Shown here one piece after another: positions 1-9,248 of a stretch of DNA of 64,000 bases. Where the stretch lies: positions 992,001 to 1,056,000 of the forward strand of contig NZ_CP033465.1 of the NCBI RefSeq assembly GCF_003718715.1, read 5' to 3'. Within the stretch, counting starts at the first letter, position 1; every line of letters begins with the position of its first letter. Below the pieces are notes generated by a model. It ran no database searches, had not been told where the DNA came from, and worked only from the letters and a program-made list of their open reading frames with translations. Origin of the DNA: Clostridium sp. JN-1 (lineage in GTDB: Bacteria; Bacillota; Clostridia; Clostridiales; Clostridiaceae). The translations under genes and the position numbers were made by a program.

Positions 1-498
1 TTTACGGGACCTCCCGCAAATAGAGAATTTGATAGTATTGTCATAAAAGAATTTATAAATAGTAATGGTAAAAAAATAATATGTGGGGGGACTGCTGCCA
101 ATATTGCGGAGAGAGAACTTAAAAGAAAGCTTAAAGTTAATTTAAATTTCTCGGATAAAGAAGTACCACCTACTGCAGCTATGGAAGGTATAGATTTAAT
201 AACAGAAGGGGTATTAACTTTAAATAAAACTGTAGAAAAAATGAAAAAATATACAGATGAAATTAGAGAAAACAGTCATTATGATTTAGAATTGAAAGGA
301 ACTGATGGAGTTTCTTCTCTTCTCAAAATCCTTATTGAAGAATGTACACACTTAAATTTATGGGTTGGAAAAGCTGTGAATCCAGCTCATCAAAATCCAA
401 ACTTCCCTATAGATTTAAGTATAAAATTAAAATTAGTACAAGAATTATGCAGCTTAATGGAAAAACTAGGAAAAAATGTGCATATAAATTATGTATAG
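1..498 (+). CDS. SpoIIE-family serine phosphatase, C-terminal part (5' end outside window)
   Basis: The open frame enters from the left edge in frame 1 and ends at the TAA at 496-498. The first residues read FTGPPANREFDSIV and then a CGGTAANI motif. Both resemble the end of a PP2C/SpoIIE phosphatase domain followed by the tail seen in clostridial SpoIIE-like proteins encoded next to hydrogenases. The last 100 residues are helical and contain no further catalytic motif. A gap of about 175 bases with its own promoter separates it from hydC, so it need not be cotranscribed. A role in signalling to the hydrogenase operon is inference from position. The family call is fairly secure; the substrate is unknown. 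Confidence 0.7.
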   Translation, partial: FTGPPANREFDSIVIKEFINSNGKKIICGGTAANIAERELKRKLKVNLNFSDKEVPPTAAMEGIDLITEGVLTLNKTVEKMKKYTDEIRENSHYDLELKGTDGVSSLLKILIEECTHLNLWVGKAVNPAHQNPNFPIDLSIKLKLVQELCSLMEKLGKNVHINYV

Positions 499-605
499 CT
501 AACTGTAAAATTGCAGGATTTCTATTCCAAAAATTAACTTGAGGTTTAGAAATCCTATTATTTGTTACTTTTAAATGTATTTTCCTGTAAACTTTTTTAC
601 GAAAG

Positions 606-636
606 TTGTTTATTTTTCGACTTTTTCTGATATAAT
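606..636 (+). promoter_or_regulatory. Putative sigma-A promoter of the hyd operon
   Basis: A perfect -10 box TATAAT lies at 631-636. A TTGTTT/TGTTTA -35 candidate lies at 606-612, 18-19 bases upstream. It sits 40 bases before hydC. No Rex-like TTGTTAA...TTAACAA operator was seen. Confidence 0.45.
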
Positions 637-676
637 CTGATTATGTGAAAAATATATCACTTAGGAGGTTATATTG

Positions 677-1162
677 ATGTATTGTAATAATTTGAACGAT
701 TCTTGTTTTTGTGAACTAGAACAATTTATTAGCAATATTGAAGATAAAAAAGGTTGCTTAATTTCTGTTCTTCATAAAGCTCAAAATATATTTGGATATC
801 TATCTAAAGATGTTCAAAAATTTGTAGCTAAGAAATTAGATATACCAGTTTCTAAGGTTAATGGTGTTGTTACTTTTTACTCATATTTTACTGAAGAACC
901 TACTGGTAAATATGTTATAAATGTATGTATGGGAACTGCCTGCTTTGTCAGAGGTGCAGGAGAAATTCTTGAGGAGTTCCAAAATAAATTAGGAATTAAA
1001 ATTGGTGAAACTACTGAAAATGGTAAATTTACTATACAAGTATTGAGATGTGTAGGTGCATGTGGTCTTGCCCCTGTAGTAACTGTAAACGATAAAGTTT
1101 ATGGACATTTTAACAAACAAATGGTTGAAAAACTATTAGATGAGTACAACCAAAATGAATAG
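677..1162 (+). CDS. hydC: NuoE-like [2Fe-2S] subunit of NADH-linked [FeFe]-hydrogenase
   Basis: This is a thioredoxin-fold [2Fe-2S] subunit homologous to NuoE, HydC and HndA. It relays electrons in the multimeric hydrogenase. The four cluster cysteines are visible as a CMGTAC pair and an RCVGAC pair in the C-terminal half. The N-terminal helical region resembles NuoE (SVLHKAQNIFGYLSKDVQ). The length of about 161 residues is normal. AGGAGG at 663-668 favours ATG 677 over the TTG three bases upstream. hydB follows after 12 bases, so the two are cotranscribed. Confidence 0.92.
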   Translation: MYCNNLNDSCFCELEQFISNIEDKKGCLISVLHKAQNIFGYLSKDVQKFVAKKLDIPVSKVNGVVTFYSYFTEEPTGKYVINVCMGTACFVRGAGEILEEFQNKLGIKIGETTENGKFTIQVLRCVGACGLAPVVTVNDKVYGHFNKQMVEKLLDEYNQNE

Positions 1163-1174
1163 GAGGTAATACTA

Positions 1175-3070
1175 TTGAATAGCATAAATTCATTTGAAGA
1201 TTTAAAAAAAGTTTACTATAAATATTCTCAAAATTTAAAATTAAGACAACCTTCTGAACAAGAAGAACTCGTTTGTGAAAACAGCAGATGCAGCCGTTAT
1301 GTAGCTGTTTGTGGTGGAACAGGATGTAAATCTTCTGAAAGTTACAAAATTGTAAAAAATTTAAGAGAAGAAATTAAAAAAGCTGGTTTGTCAGAAGAAG
1401 TAACTGTAGAAATTACTGGATGCTTTGGATTCTGTGAAAAAGGCCCTATTGTAAAGATAAGTCCCGATAATGCTTTTTATATACATGTTAAACCAGAAGA
1501 TGCTTACGAAATAGTAAATGAGCATTTGCTAAGCGGAAAAATAGTTAACAGGCTTTTATATGAAGAACCAGCCATAAAAGAAAAAGTTAAAAGACAAGAT
1601 GAAATGTTTTTCTATAAAAAACAACAGAGAATAGCTCTTCGAAACTGTGGATTAATAAATCCTGAAGATATAACTGAAAGTATTTCAGCAGAAGGCTACC
1701 TGGCTTTAGGAAAGGTTCTTACTGAAATGACTCCAGATGATGTTATCAAATTAATTACTGATTCTGGATTAAGAGGCAGAGGTGGTGGAGGATTTCCTAC
1801 GGGTAAGAAGTGGTTATTTGCAAAAGCTTATAATTCAGATCAAAAATATGTTATATGTAATGCAGATGAGGGAGATCCTGGTGCTTTCATGGATCGTTCT
1901 ATCCTAGAAGGAGATCCTAACAGTGTTTTAGAAGCTATGGCTATAGCTGGTTATGCTATTGAAGCTTCAAAAGGTGTTATATACATTAGAGCTGAATATC
2001 CTCTTGCTGTTAATAGATTAAGAATAGCCATAGAACAAGCTAGAGAATTAGGACTTCTTGGTGACAATATATTAAATTCTGGTTTTAACTTTGATGTAGA
2101 TATAAAATATGGTGCCGGTGCTTTTGTTTGTGGTGAAGAAACTGCTTTAATTCACTCTGTTGAGGGCTGTAGAGGCGAACCTACAAATAAACCTCCATTT
2201 CCAGCAGAAAGCGGACTCTGGAATAAACCTACTTGCGTAAACAATGTTGAAACTTATGCTAACATTCCTGCAATAATAAATAAAGGTGCTGAATGGTATA
2301 GTTCTATTGGTACAAGCACTTCAAAAGGAACAAAAGTTTTTGCATTAGCAGGTAAAATTAACAATGTTGGACTTGTTGAAGTTCCTATGGGTACAAGTTT
2401 AAGAGAAATTATATATGACATAGGTGGAGGCATTAAAAACGGTCGTAAATTTAAAGCAGTACAAACAGGCGGCCCTTCTGGCGGATGTATACCTGCATCA
2501 AATTTGGACACAGCAATAGATTATGAATCCTTAATATCTATAGGTTCTATGATGGGTTCTGGCGGAATGATAGTTATGGATGAAGATAATTGTATGGTAG
2601 ATATAGCTAAATTCTATCTAGAATTTACTGTAGAAGAATCCTGCGGAAAATGTACTCCTTGTAGAATAGGTAACAAACGCCTACTTGAGATATTAACAAG
2701 GATAACTAATGGACAAGGTACTGAACAAGATTTAGAAAATTTAAAGGAATTAGCACAAACAATAAAGGATACTTCCCTTTGTGGACTTGGTCAAACTGCA
2801 CCTAATCCTGTATTGAGTACTTTGAACTTCTTCTGGGATGAATATGCTGCACATGTTAGGGAAAAAAGATGTCCCGCAGGAGTTTGTAAGAACTTAGTTA
2901 GCTATGAAATTACAGACAAATGTATTGGCTGTACTAAGTGCAAGAGAAACTGTCCTGTATCTTGTATTGAAGGCAGCGTAAAGAAACCACATACCATCAT
3001 AAAAGATAAATGTATAAAATGCGGCACTTGTTTCAATGGCTGTCCTGTTGATGCCATAGTTAAAAAATGA
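1175..3070 (+). CDS. hydB: NuoF-like flavoprotein subunit of [FeFe]-hydrogenase
   Basis: This 631-residue subunit should carry FMN and bind NAD(P)H. Domains in order: an N-terminal thioredoxin-like [2Fe-2S] region (about 35-125, with CGGTGCKSS and GCFGFC), the NuoF core with the glycine-rich nucleotide site GRGGGGFPTG near residue 200 and ADEGDPGAF, the NuoF 4Fe-4S motif SCGKCTPCRIG, and a C-terminal bacterial-type 2x[4Fe-4S] ferredoxin domain (about 582-630). This is the architecture of HydB/HndC in electron-bifurcating hydrogenases. The start is TTG with AGGAGGT seven bases upstream. The end overlaps the region just before hydA. NADH versus NADPH specificity cannot be read from the sequence. 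Confidence 0.93.
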   Translation: MNSINSFEDLKKVYYKYSQNLKLRQPSEQEELVCENSRCSRYVAVCGGTGCKSSESYKIVKNLREEIKKAGLSEEVTVEITGCFGFCEKGPIVKISPDNAFYIHVKPEDAYEIVNEHLLSGKIVNRLLYEEPAIKEKVKRQDEMFFYKKQQRIALRNCGLINPEDITESISAEGYLALGKVLTEMTPDDVIKLITDSGLRGRGGGGFPTGKKWLFAKAYNSDQKYVICNADEGDPGAFMDRSILEGDPNSVLEAMAIAGYAIEASKGVIYIRAEYPLAVNRLRIAIEQARELGLLGDNILNSGFNFDVDIKYGAGAFVCGEETALIHSVEGCRGEPTNKPPFPAESGLWNKPTCVNNVETYANIPAIINKGAEWYSSIGTSTSKGTKVFALAGKINNVGLVEVPMGTSLREIIYDIGGGIKNGRKFKAVQTGGPSGGCIPASNLDTAIDYESLISIGSMMGSGGMIVMDEDNCMVDIAKFYLEFTVEESCGKCTPCRIGNKRLLEILTRITNGQGTEQDLENLKELAQTIKDTSLCGLGQTAPNPVLSTLNFFWDEYAAHVREKRCPAGVCKNLVSYEITDKCIGCTKCKRNCPVSCIEGSVKKPHTIIKDKCIKCGTCFNGCPVDAIVKK

Positions 3071-3099
3071 TAAAAAATTTAAGGAAAGAGGTGGACATT

Positions 3100-4824
3100 T
3101 TGAGTTTAGTTACTCTTACTATAAATAATAACCAAGTTCAAGTAGAAGAAGGAACTACTGTATTACAAGCAGCTAAACTACTTGGCATTAATATACCAAC
3201 ATTATGTCATTTAAATCTCCATCAAGGAGTTGAAAATAAACCAGGTTCCTGCAGAGTATGTATGGTAGAGATTGAGGGAAGAAAGAATCTTGCTCCTTCC
3301 TGCACTACTCCAGCAGCCAATGGAATGATAGTAAAAACTAATTCTATAAAAGCAATAAAAGCTAGAAGAAATGTGGTAGAATTACTTCTTTCTGATCACC
3401 CACAAAATTGTTTGCTTTGTGAAAAAAATACTAACTGTGAATTACAATCTCTAGCTGCTGATATGGGTATACGTGAAGTTAAATATAAAGGAGAGATGTC
3501 TACTTATCCTAAAGATACATCTAACTACTCTATAACTCGAGACTTGGATAAGTGTATATTATGCAGACGATGTGAAACTATATGTAATGAAGTCCAAACT
3601 GTTTCAGCATTATCTGCTGTAAATAGAGGTTTTGGAACTATTATATCTCCTGCTTTTGGTTTGCCTTTATTAAAAACAAATTGTACATTCTGTGGACAAT
3701 GTGTTTCAGTATGTCCAACAGGTGCTTTAACTGAAGTAAATAATGCTTCTAAAGTGTGGAATGCTTTAAATGATAAGGATAAACTTGTCATTGTTCAAAC
3801 AGCTCCTGCTGTAAGGGCAGCACTTGGAGAAGAATTTGGATTAGAAATTGGAAAAGCAGTTACAGGAAAGATGGCAGCAGCTTTACGTTCTCTTGGATTT
3901 GACAAAGTTTTTGATACAGATTTTGCTGCAGATTTAACCATAATGGAAGAAGCTGCAGAACTAATGGGCAGAATAACTAATGGTGGTAAGCTTCCTTTAT
4001 TTACAAGCTGCTGCCCTGGATGGATAAACTTCCTTGAAGGTGAATTTGCTGACTTATTAGATAATCCTTCTAGTTGTAAATCACCTCAACAAATGTTTGG
4101 TGCAATAGCTAAAACTTATTTTGCAGAAAAAATGAATATAGATCCTAAAAAAATTGTTTTAGTTTCTGTTATGCCTTGTCTTGCTAAAAAATATGAAGCT
4201 GCAAGACCTGAAATGAATAACGATGTAGATATTGTTTTGAGTACAAGAGAATTGGCTAAAATGATTAGAGAAGCTGGTATTGACTTTCCTAATTTACAAG
4301 ATGAAAGCTTTGATAGCATTCTTGGAGAATCTACTGGTGCAGCAGTAATTTTCGGTGTAACTGGTGGGGTTATGGAAGCTGCTCTTCGTACAGCTTATGA
4401 ATGGATAACTAATGAAAGTTTAGATAATGTAGAATTCAATGCAGTGCGTGGTTTAGATGGTATAAAGGAAGCTTCTGTAAAGATAAAGGACATAGAAATT
4501 AAAGCTGCTATTGTTAGCGGACTTGGAAATGCACGTAAATTACTAAATGCTATAAAAGAAGGAAAAGCAGATTACCAAGTAATTGAGGTAATGGCTTGCC
4601 CTGGTGGATGTATTAATGGTGGTGGACAACCATATATTCACGGCAATTATGAAATCTTAAAGGACAGAATGAATGCTTTATATGAAGAAGATAGAAATAA
4701 ACCTTTAAGAAAATCACATGAAAATCCAGAAATTATCAAACTATATAATGACTTCTTAGGAAAACCTAATAGTGAAAAAGCTCACAAGTTACTCCATACT
4801 AAATACACTAAACGAAGCTGTTAA
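3100..4824 (+). CDS. hydA: [FeFe]-hydrogenase catalytic subunit
   Basis: This catalyses reversible proton reduction or H2 oxidation. Domains in order: N-terminal plant-type [2Fe-2S] (about 1-80), a His-Cys3 4Fe-4S segment (HPQNCLLCEKNTNC), two 4Fe-4S clusters (CILCRRCETIC and CTFCGQCVSVC), then the H-cluster domain. All three H-cluster signatures are intact: TSCCPGW near residue 301, MPCLAKKYE near 358 and MACPGGC near 498. An in-frame ATG at 3067 overlaps hydB, but GAGGTGG at 3088-3094 points to TTG 3100. That start gives 574 residues, the length of the well-studied clostridial CpI enzyme. With hydC and hydB it forms a trimeric, probably ferredoxin/NAD bifurcating complex (inferred). Confidence 0.95.
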   Translation: MSLVTLTINNNQVQVEEGTTVLQAAKLLGINIPTLCHLNLHQGVENKPGSCRVCMVEIEGRKNLAPSCTTPAANGMIVKTNSIKAIKARRNVVELLLSDHPQNCLLCEKNTNCELQSLAADMGIREVKYKGEMSTYPKDTSNYSITRDLDKCILCRRCETICNEVQTVSALSAVNRGFGTIISPAFGLPLLKTNCTFCGQCVSVCPTGALTEVNNASKVWNALNDKDKLVIVQTAPAVRAALGEEFGLEIGKAVTGKMAAALRSLGFDKVFDTDFAADLTIMEEAAELMGRITNGGKLPLFTSCCPGWINFLEGEFADLLDNPSSCKSPQQMFGAIAKTYFAEKMNIDPKKIVLVSVMPCLAKKYEAARPEMNNDVDIVLSTRELAKMIREAGIDFPNLQDESFDSILGESTGAAVIFGVTGGVMEAALRTAYEWITNESLDNVEFNAVRGLDGIKEASVKIKDIEIKAAIVSGLGNARKLLNAIKEGKADYQVIEVMACPGGCINGGGQPYIHGNYEILKDRMNALYEEDRNKPLRKSHENPEIIKLYNDFLGKPNSEKAHKLLHTKYTKRSC

Positions 4825-4839
4825 AATTTATGACATATT

Positions 4840-4931
4840 CTACCCCAGGGGTGGAGTCACACCTGACATATACTACCCCAGGGGTGATTCACCCCTGGGG
4901 TAGTATTGGAGTGGAGTCACCCCTGGGGTAG
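4840..4931. repeat. Cluster of CACCCC-A-GGGGTG palindromes between hydA and the convergent gene
   Basis: Three copies of a short palindrome related to ACCCCAGGGGT lie at about 4840-4853, 4871-4905 and 4917-4931. The middle pair forms a perfect 17-base inverted repeat (arms 4871-4887 and 4889-4905) with a single-base centre. The flanking copies can pair with each other as well. The cluster lies between two convergent genes, so it could act as a bidirectional terminator, although no T-tract follows. The same core occurs at six other places in the window. Confidence 0.8.
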
Positions 4932-4936
4932 TCTGT

Positions 4937-5944
4937 CTATATTTGTCCAGTTACAAATTGAACTGCTATGCTTACAATTGCAACAGTGAACCAAACAATA
5001 AGACCTAAGAATATTGGTTTTACACCAGTTTTTATCATTTCCATAAAATCAGAATTAAGTCCAACTGCACAAAGAGCAGTAGTTATCATAAATTTACCTA
5101 ATAGATTTATATAATTTATAGTGCTGCCTTTAAAAAGTCCTATGGTATTTAAGAAGGATGCAGCTAGGAACCACAGTATAAACCATGGAAATATTTTAAC
5201 GAGATTATAATTAACAGCTTGACCTTTATTTGATTCTCTTTTTTTCTGAATTGCAGTAGCTGCAGCAAAAATGATTGATATTGGTATAATCATTGTAGTC
5301 CTTGTGAGTTTAACAATTGTAGCATATGCACCAGCTGCATTGCTGAAAGCATAACCAGCTGCAACGACAGAAGAAGTATCATTAATAGCAGTTCCAGCCC
5401 AGAGCCCAAAAGCCTTGTCCGAAAAATTAAGTAGATGACCTAAAGGTGGAAATATTAAAACTGCAATTATATTGAATAAGAATATGGTCGATATTGAATA
5501 TGAAACTTCCATTTCATCAGCTTCTATTATTGGAGCTATGGCAGCTATAGCAGAACCGCCGCATACTGCTGTACCAACTCCTATCAATGATTTTAATTTA
5601 AATGGAATTTTAAGTAACTTACCAAAGGCATAAGCTGCAATGAATGATGCACTTAAAGTAAAAATCATTACAGAAAATGAACTGAGACCAGTTTTCCACA
5701 CTTGATTTAAATTTAATCCAGCACCAAGTACAATTATAGCCCATTGAAGTATTTTTTTAGATGTAAATTTTATTCCAGTTGATAGTTTTTTAGGCTTACC
5801 AACTGTATTATTTATTAATATACCCAAAATGATACCAAAAACTGGGGCACCTATTATGGGAAAGTAATTTCCTAAAAGGGTTGCTGCAAATGCTAGAATA
5901 ATAGAAAAGAGTATTCCAAGCAAATTATTTTTAATCCAATTCAT
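4937..5944 (-). CDS. YeiH/UPF0324 family integral membrane protein
   Basis: This 335-residue, very hydrophobic protein with about 10 membrane segments matches the conserved YeiH family (putative sulfate/sulfur-compound exporter). Conserved-looking stretches are VLGAGLNLNQVW, GTAVCGGSAIAAIAP and WAGTAINDTSSVVAAG. The start ATG at 5944 has AGGAGA upstream on the minus strand. A LysR-type regulator is divergently transcribed 177 bases away, as in enterobacterial yeiE-yeiH, which suggests regulation by that neighbour. The substrate is not established. Confidence 0.85.
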   Translation of the reverse strand: MNWIKNNLLGILFSIILAFAATLLGNYFPIIGAPVFGIILGILINNTVGKPKKLSTGIKFTSKKILQWAIIVLGAGLNLNQVWKTGLSSFSVMIFTLSASFIAAYAFGKLLKIPFKLKSLIGVGTAVCGGSAIAAIAPIIEADEMEVSYSISTIFLFNIIAVLIFPPLGHLLNFSDKAFGLWAGTAINDTSSVVAAGYAFSNAAGAYATIVKLTRTTMIIPISIIFAAATAIQKKRESNKGQAVNYNLVKIFPWFILWFLAASFLNTIGLFKGSTINYINLLGKFMITTALCAVGLNSDFMEMIKTGVKPIFLGLIVWFTVAIVSIAVQFVTGQI

Positions 5945-6121
5945 AAGTTTCTCCTTTTATTAAAAAATATATATAAATTTTAAGAAGCTTCCTAATTTAC
6001 ATTTCAATAATAAAGTATAGTGACCAATAAAACAAATTATATATATTTATGAAATTATAAGAGTTACTTATATGTTATAATAGTAGCACGAATAATTGTT
6101 TTTAACAGAAAGGTGATATTA

Positions 6122-7006
6122 TTGGGTGATATTAGACTACTAACATTTATAACCGTTGCCGAGACAAAGAGTTTTACTAAGTCGGCAGAAATACTTAACA
6201 TAACTCAGCCGGCTGTGTCTCAGCATATAAAGTTTTTAGAAGATGAGTATGGTGTTAATCTCATAAAAAAGTATGGTAATAAATTTGACTTAACAGAAGA
6301 AGGTTTTATTTTACTTGATTATGCTAAAAAGATAGAAGCTATGTATAGGGAATTGAGTATGAGATTAAAGAATAAGTCTAGTATTATAAAAACTTATAAG
6401 GTAGGGGCAAGTATGACAATAGGAGGTTATGTCCTTCCTTATATTATAGGAAAATATAAAAAGTTGTATGATAATGTAAATATACTTCTTGTTGTGAATA
6501 ACACTAAAGAAATATTAGAAAAGTTAGTTAACTCAGAACTTGATTTTGCACTAGTTGAAGGACCTTTTGATAAGAGTAAATTTAAATTTATAAAGTTTAG
6601 AGATGACGAGCTAATTTTAGCCGTATCTCCACATCATGAATTTGCAGCAAGCGGCAAAGTTAGCATAGAAAGTGTTTTAAAAGGAAATCTTATACTTAGA
6701 GAAAAAGGATCAGGAACAAGGAGTATATTTGAAAACAAACTACTTGAACTTGGTTATAAGCTAGGTGACATCAATCCTTATATGGAAATAGGAAGTATTG
6801 ATGCAATTAAATCACTTATAGAATCAAATCTTGGATACTCAATAATTTCGCAGGAGACAATAAAAAAAGAATTAAATGAAGGTATTATAAAAAAGGTTGA
6901 AATAGAAGGTGTGCGTATTTTTAGAGAATTTAATTTTGTATATGTTAGATGTGAAGAGTTTATGTATGAATTTATAGATTTTTGTTGTAATAACATGCTA
7001 AAGTAG
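6122..7006 (+). CDS. LysR-family transcriptional regulator (YeiE/CysB-like)
   Basis: The N-terminal winged helix-turn-helix is clear: LLTFITVAETKSFTKSAEIL and then TQPAVSQHIKFLE. It is followed by a LysR effector-binding domain, about 294 residues in total. A GTG at 6113 would overlap the ribosome binding site AGAAAGGTGAT, so TTG 6122 is the better start and places the HTH at the usual position. It is divergent from the YeiH-type transporter and probably controls it. The effector is unknown. Confidence 0.88.
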   Translation: MGDIRLLTFITVAETKSFTKSAEILNITQPAVSQHIKFLEDEYGVNLIKKYGNKFDLTEEGFILLDYAKKIEAMYRELSMRLKNKSSIIKTYKVGASMTIGGYVLPYIIGKYKKLYDNVNILLVVNNTKEILEKLVNSELDFALVEGPFDKSKFKFIKFRDDELILAVSPHHEFAASGKVSIESVLKGNLILREKGSGTRSIFENKLLELGYKLGDINPYMEIGSIDAIKSLIESNLGYSIISQETIKKELNEGIIKKVEIEGVRIFREFNFVYVRCEEFMYEFIDFCCNNMLK

Positions 7007-7012
7007 ATGGAG

Positions 7013-7139
7013 GACATAGGACATAGGACAGAGGAAAGTGATTGTTGCTTTTCACTACGGAAAACCTTTAATTATTTTTCGTAACTCGTTTTGTTAAAGC
7101 AAAACATCGCTCATTGTCCTCTGTCCTCTGTCCTTTGTC
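7013..7139. repeat. GGACA-rich inverted-repeat element between convergent genes
   Basis: The left end has 7-base tandem units of the type AGGACAT. The right end has the complementary units TGTCCTC, TGTCCTC and TGTCCTT. The interior holds TTTAATTATTTTTCG and a GTAACTCGTTTTG stretch, of which related versions recur near 19060-19100. The element fills the whole gap between two convergent genes and may serve as a terminator. Relatives lie at 18466, 19060 and 23443. Confidence 0.7.
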
Positions 7140-7141
7140 AA

Positions 7142-9037
7142 TTATTTCTTTCCCAATGTTTTTATTAAATTATGATTTAATATATCGTCTGAATAAGATA
7201 GTTCATTTGTGTATTCTGTCTTTTTCTGTTTGAGTTCAGGAGTTTCAGGTATCTTTTCACCAGTTTTTATATCATAATAAGTATTTGTCGAAGAAGCATA
7301 ATATACTTTCCCGTCTGTAAAAGATCCATCTCTAAGAATTACTTTTTTGTCGTCTGCAGGAGTGTTTAATATATCTTGCCCAAACATATATTTATGAGGT
7401 AAATTTAATAAGTTAGCTAGTGTTGGATATAAATCCATTTGTCCTGAATAAGTATGATTTACACCGCTGTTTTGATCTCCTGGAAAATGAATCATTAGTG
7501 GAACTTTTTGATATTGAAACCAGCTTAAATCATTTGTATTTTGAGTACCCTCAAATTTATACAGTTGATCTGCATCATTCTTAGGAATTGCAAAATGATC
7601 ACCATATAGTACAATTACTGAGTTTTGAGTGATACCTTCTTTGTCCAATTCATCTAAAAAAGTTCCAAGTTGTTCGTCAGTATAATGTATAGCTTTAAGA
7701 TAATTTCCAATTAAGGAGCCTTCGTACTGACCAACGTTAAAGTTTCCATAGTGTTCCACATCATCATATGGATAGTGGCTGCTCAAAGTTATCAAGAATG
7801 AATAATAAGGCTGCTTAAAACTTTTCAATTTATCAACTGATTGATTTAAGAAAGACTTATCGCTTATTCCAAGTCCTACAATTTCATCTGAATTAAGACT
7901 GCTCTTGCCATAGAATTTATCAAAACCTTCTGATCTATACATTACATTTCTATTCCAAAACCCTTCAGTATTTCCATGAAGCGCTGCAGTATAGTAATTC
8001 TTATTCTGTAATTCTTTAGCTAGTGATGAATATGTGTTGTTACTGTAATTGTAGTAAGCAGCTCCTGATACTGCAGGATATAGGGAATTATTAGACATAA
8101 ATTCTGCATCAGAAGTAGTTCCCCCAGCTACTTGATAAAAGTAATTATCAAAGTATAAACTTTTATTTAACCATCTATTTAAATTTGGGGTTATTTCTTG
8201 TCCATTTACTTTTTGGTTTATAACAAATTGTTGAAGGGCCTCAACTTGTATAACAATGACATTTTTGCCTTCCATTGATCCTTTCAAGGTTGAGCCAGTT
8301 GATTGATTGTTTTTTTGTAAAAAGTTATTTATTTCAGTTCCCCTGCTGCTTGGTAGAGGCTTTAAATTTTTAGCTTTTGTACTTGCAAAGTTGTAAGCAT
8401 CTACTGCATGAAAATTTAAGCTGCCAATTAATTTAGTCAAGTATATCCTGTTGCTCATGGAACTTAGGAGCGCAGGTTGTTCTTTTGAAACTGCATGTAC
8501 TGATTTAGCGTCAAGAGAAAATCCTATTATAAATATAAAAAGGAAACTTAAAAATCTTTTAAGTAAAGTACTATTTTTAGAAACTTTTTTATTATACTTT
8601 TTTATAAAAAAGTATAAAACTGCAATATCAAGAAAATATAAAAAATCTTTTACATCAATTAAACTTGTTACACTTGAAGTTACTCCACCCAAAAGTCTGA
8701 TATTTCCCACTTCAGATACTGTTATAATATCCTTAAAGTACCTATAATACATGCTGTCAGCTACTAAAATTATACTTATAATTATATCCATAATGTATAG
8801 GAACTTTGTCCTTTTTTTCTCTTTAAATAGTATTGAAAAACTTACTATAATTAAGATTGAAGCAATTATTGGAAAAAAAACTTTAGTATATAGATAATCG
8901 GGAGATATTTGTCTTGTATAAATCGTCACTTTTATGAAAATTATTGCTATGAAGAAAATCAAATCTATATTATCCATAGTAAAATTAAATAATTTATTAT
9001 TGTCTAATTTATTATTGTCTAATTTTAAAATATGCAC
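7142..9037 (-). CDS. LtaS-like sulfatase-fold membrane enzyme (polyglycerophosphate synthase family)
   Basis: About five N-terminal membrane helices (roughly residues 15-180) precede an extracellular sulfatase-fold domain (about 250-620). Motifs match the lipoteichoic acid synthase family: the segment with the candidate catalytic threonine (AGGTTSDAEF), LHGNTEGFWNRN, LSSHYPYDD and VLYGDHF. In this family such enzymes transfer glycerophosphate from phosphatidylglycerol. AGGGGTGG upstream favours GTG 9037 over the GTG three codons earlier. The N-terminus contains a tandem LDNNK LDNNK duplication. LTA synthase versus another phosphoglycerol transferase cannot be decided here. Confidence 0.85.
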   Translation of the reverse strand: MHILKLDNNKLDNNKLFNFTMDNIDLIFFIAIIFIKVTIYTRQISPDYLYTKVFFPIIASILIIVSFSILFKEKKRTKFLYIMDIIISIILVADSMYYRYFKDIITVSEVGNIRLLGGVTSSVTSLIDVKDFLYFLDIAVLYFFIKKYNKKVSKNSTLLKRFLSFLFIFIIGFSLDAKSVHAVSKEQPALLSSMSNRIYLTKLIGSLNFHAVDAYNFASTKAKNLKPLPSSRGTEINNFLQKNNQSTGSTLKGSMEGKNVIVIQVEALQQFVINQKVNGQEITPNLNRWLNKSLYFDNYFYQVAGGTTSDAEFMSNNSLYPAVSGAAYYNYSNNTYSSLAKELQNKNYYTAALHGNTEGFWNRNVMYRSEGFDKFYGKSSLNSDEIVGLGISDKSFLNQSVDKLKSFKQPYYSFLITLSSHYPYDDVEHYGNFNVGQYEGSLIGNYLKAIHYTDEQLGTFLDELDKEGITQNSVIVLYGDHFAIPKNDADQLYKFEGTQNTNDLSWFQYQKVPLMIHFPGDQNSGVNHTYSGQMDLYPTLANLLNLPHKYMFGQDILNTPADDKKVILRDGSFTDGKVYYASSTNTYYDIKTGEKIPETPELKQKKTEYTNELSYSDDILNHNLIKTLGKK

Positions 9038-9159
9038 TAGTACCACCCCTGTATAATACGTTATGTTATAATAATATATTATTTTAGTGACAACAAGATG
9101 GCAAGAAAATTAATAAACTGTAAACTTATTTTTCAGTTTTAGATATTTTAGTAGAACAT

Positions 9160-9188
9160 TTGTTTTCATATGTTATTTTTGCTATAAT
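9160..9188 (+). promoter_or_regulatory. Putative sigma-A promoter of parE-parC
   Basis: TTGTTT at 9160-9165 and a perfect TATAAT at 9183-9188 are separated by exactly 17 bases. They sit 60 bases upstream of the parE start. Confidence 0.6.
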
Positions 9189-9248
9189 CATTAATAATAA
9201 TATTAAACAAAATTTTGGCAGCTTTTTTGATAAACTAGGAGGTAGATT

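Noticed and set aside
4840-4931. CRISPR array from repeated CCCCAGGGG units
   Set aside because: The units are short palindromes in both orientations with unequal, unrelated spacing, and no cas genes are near.
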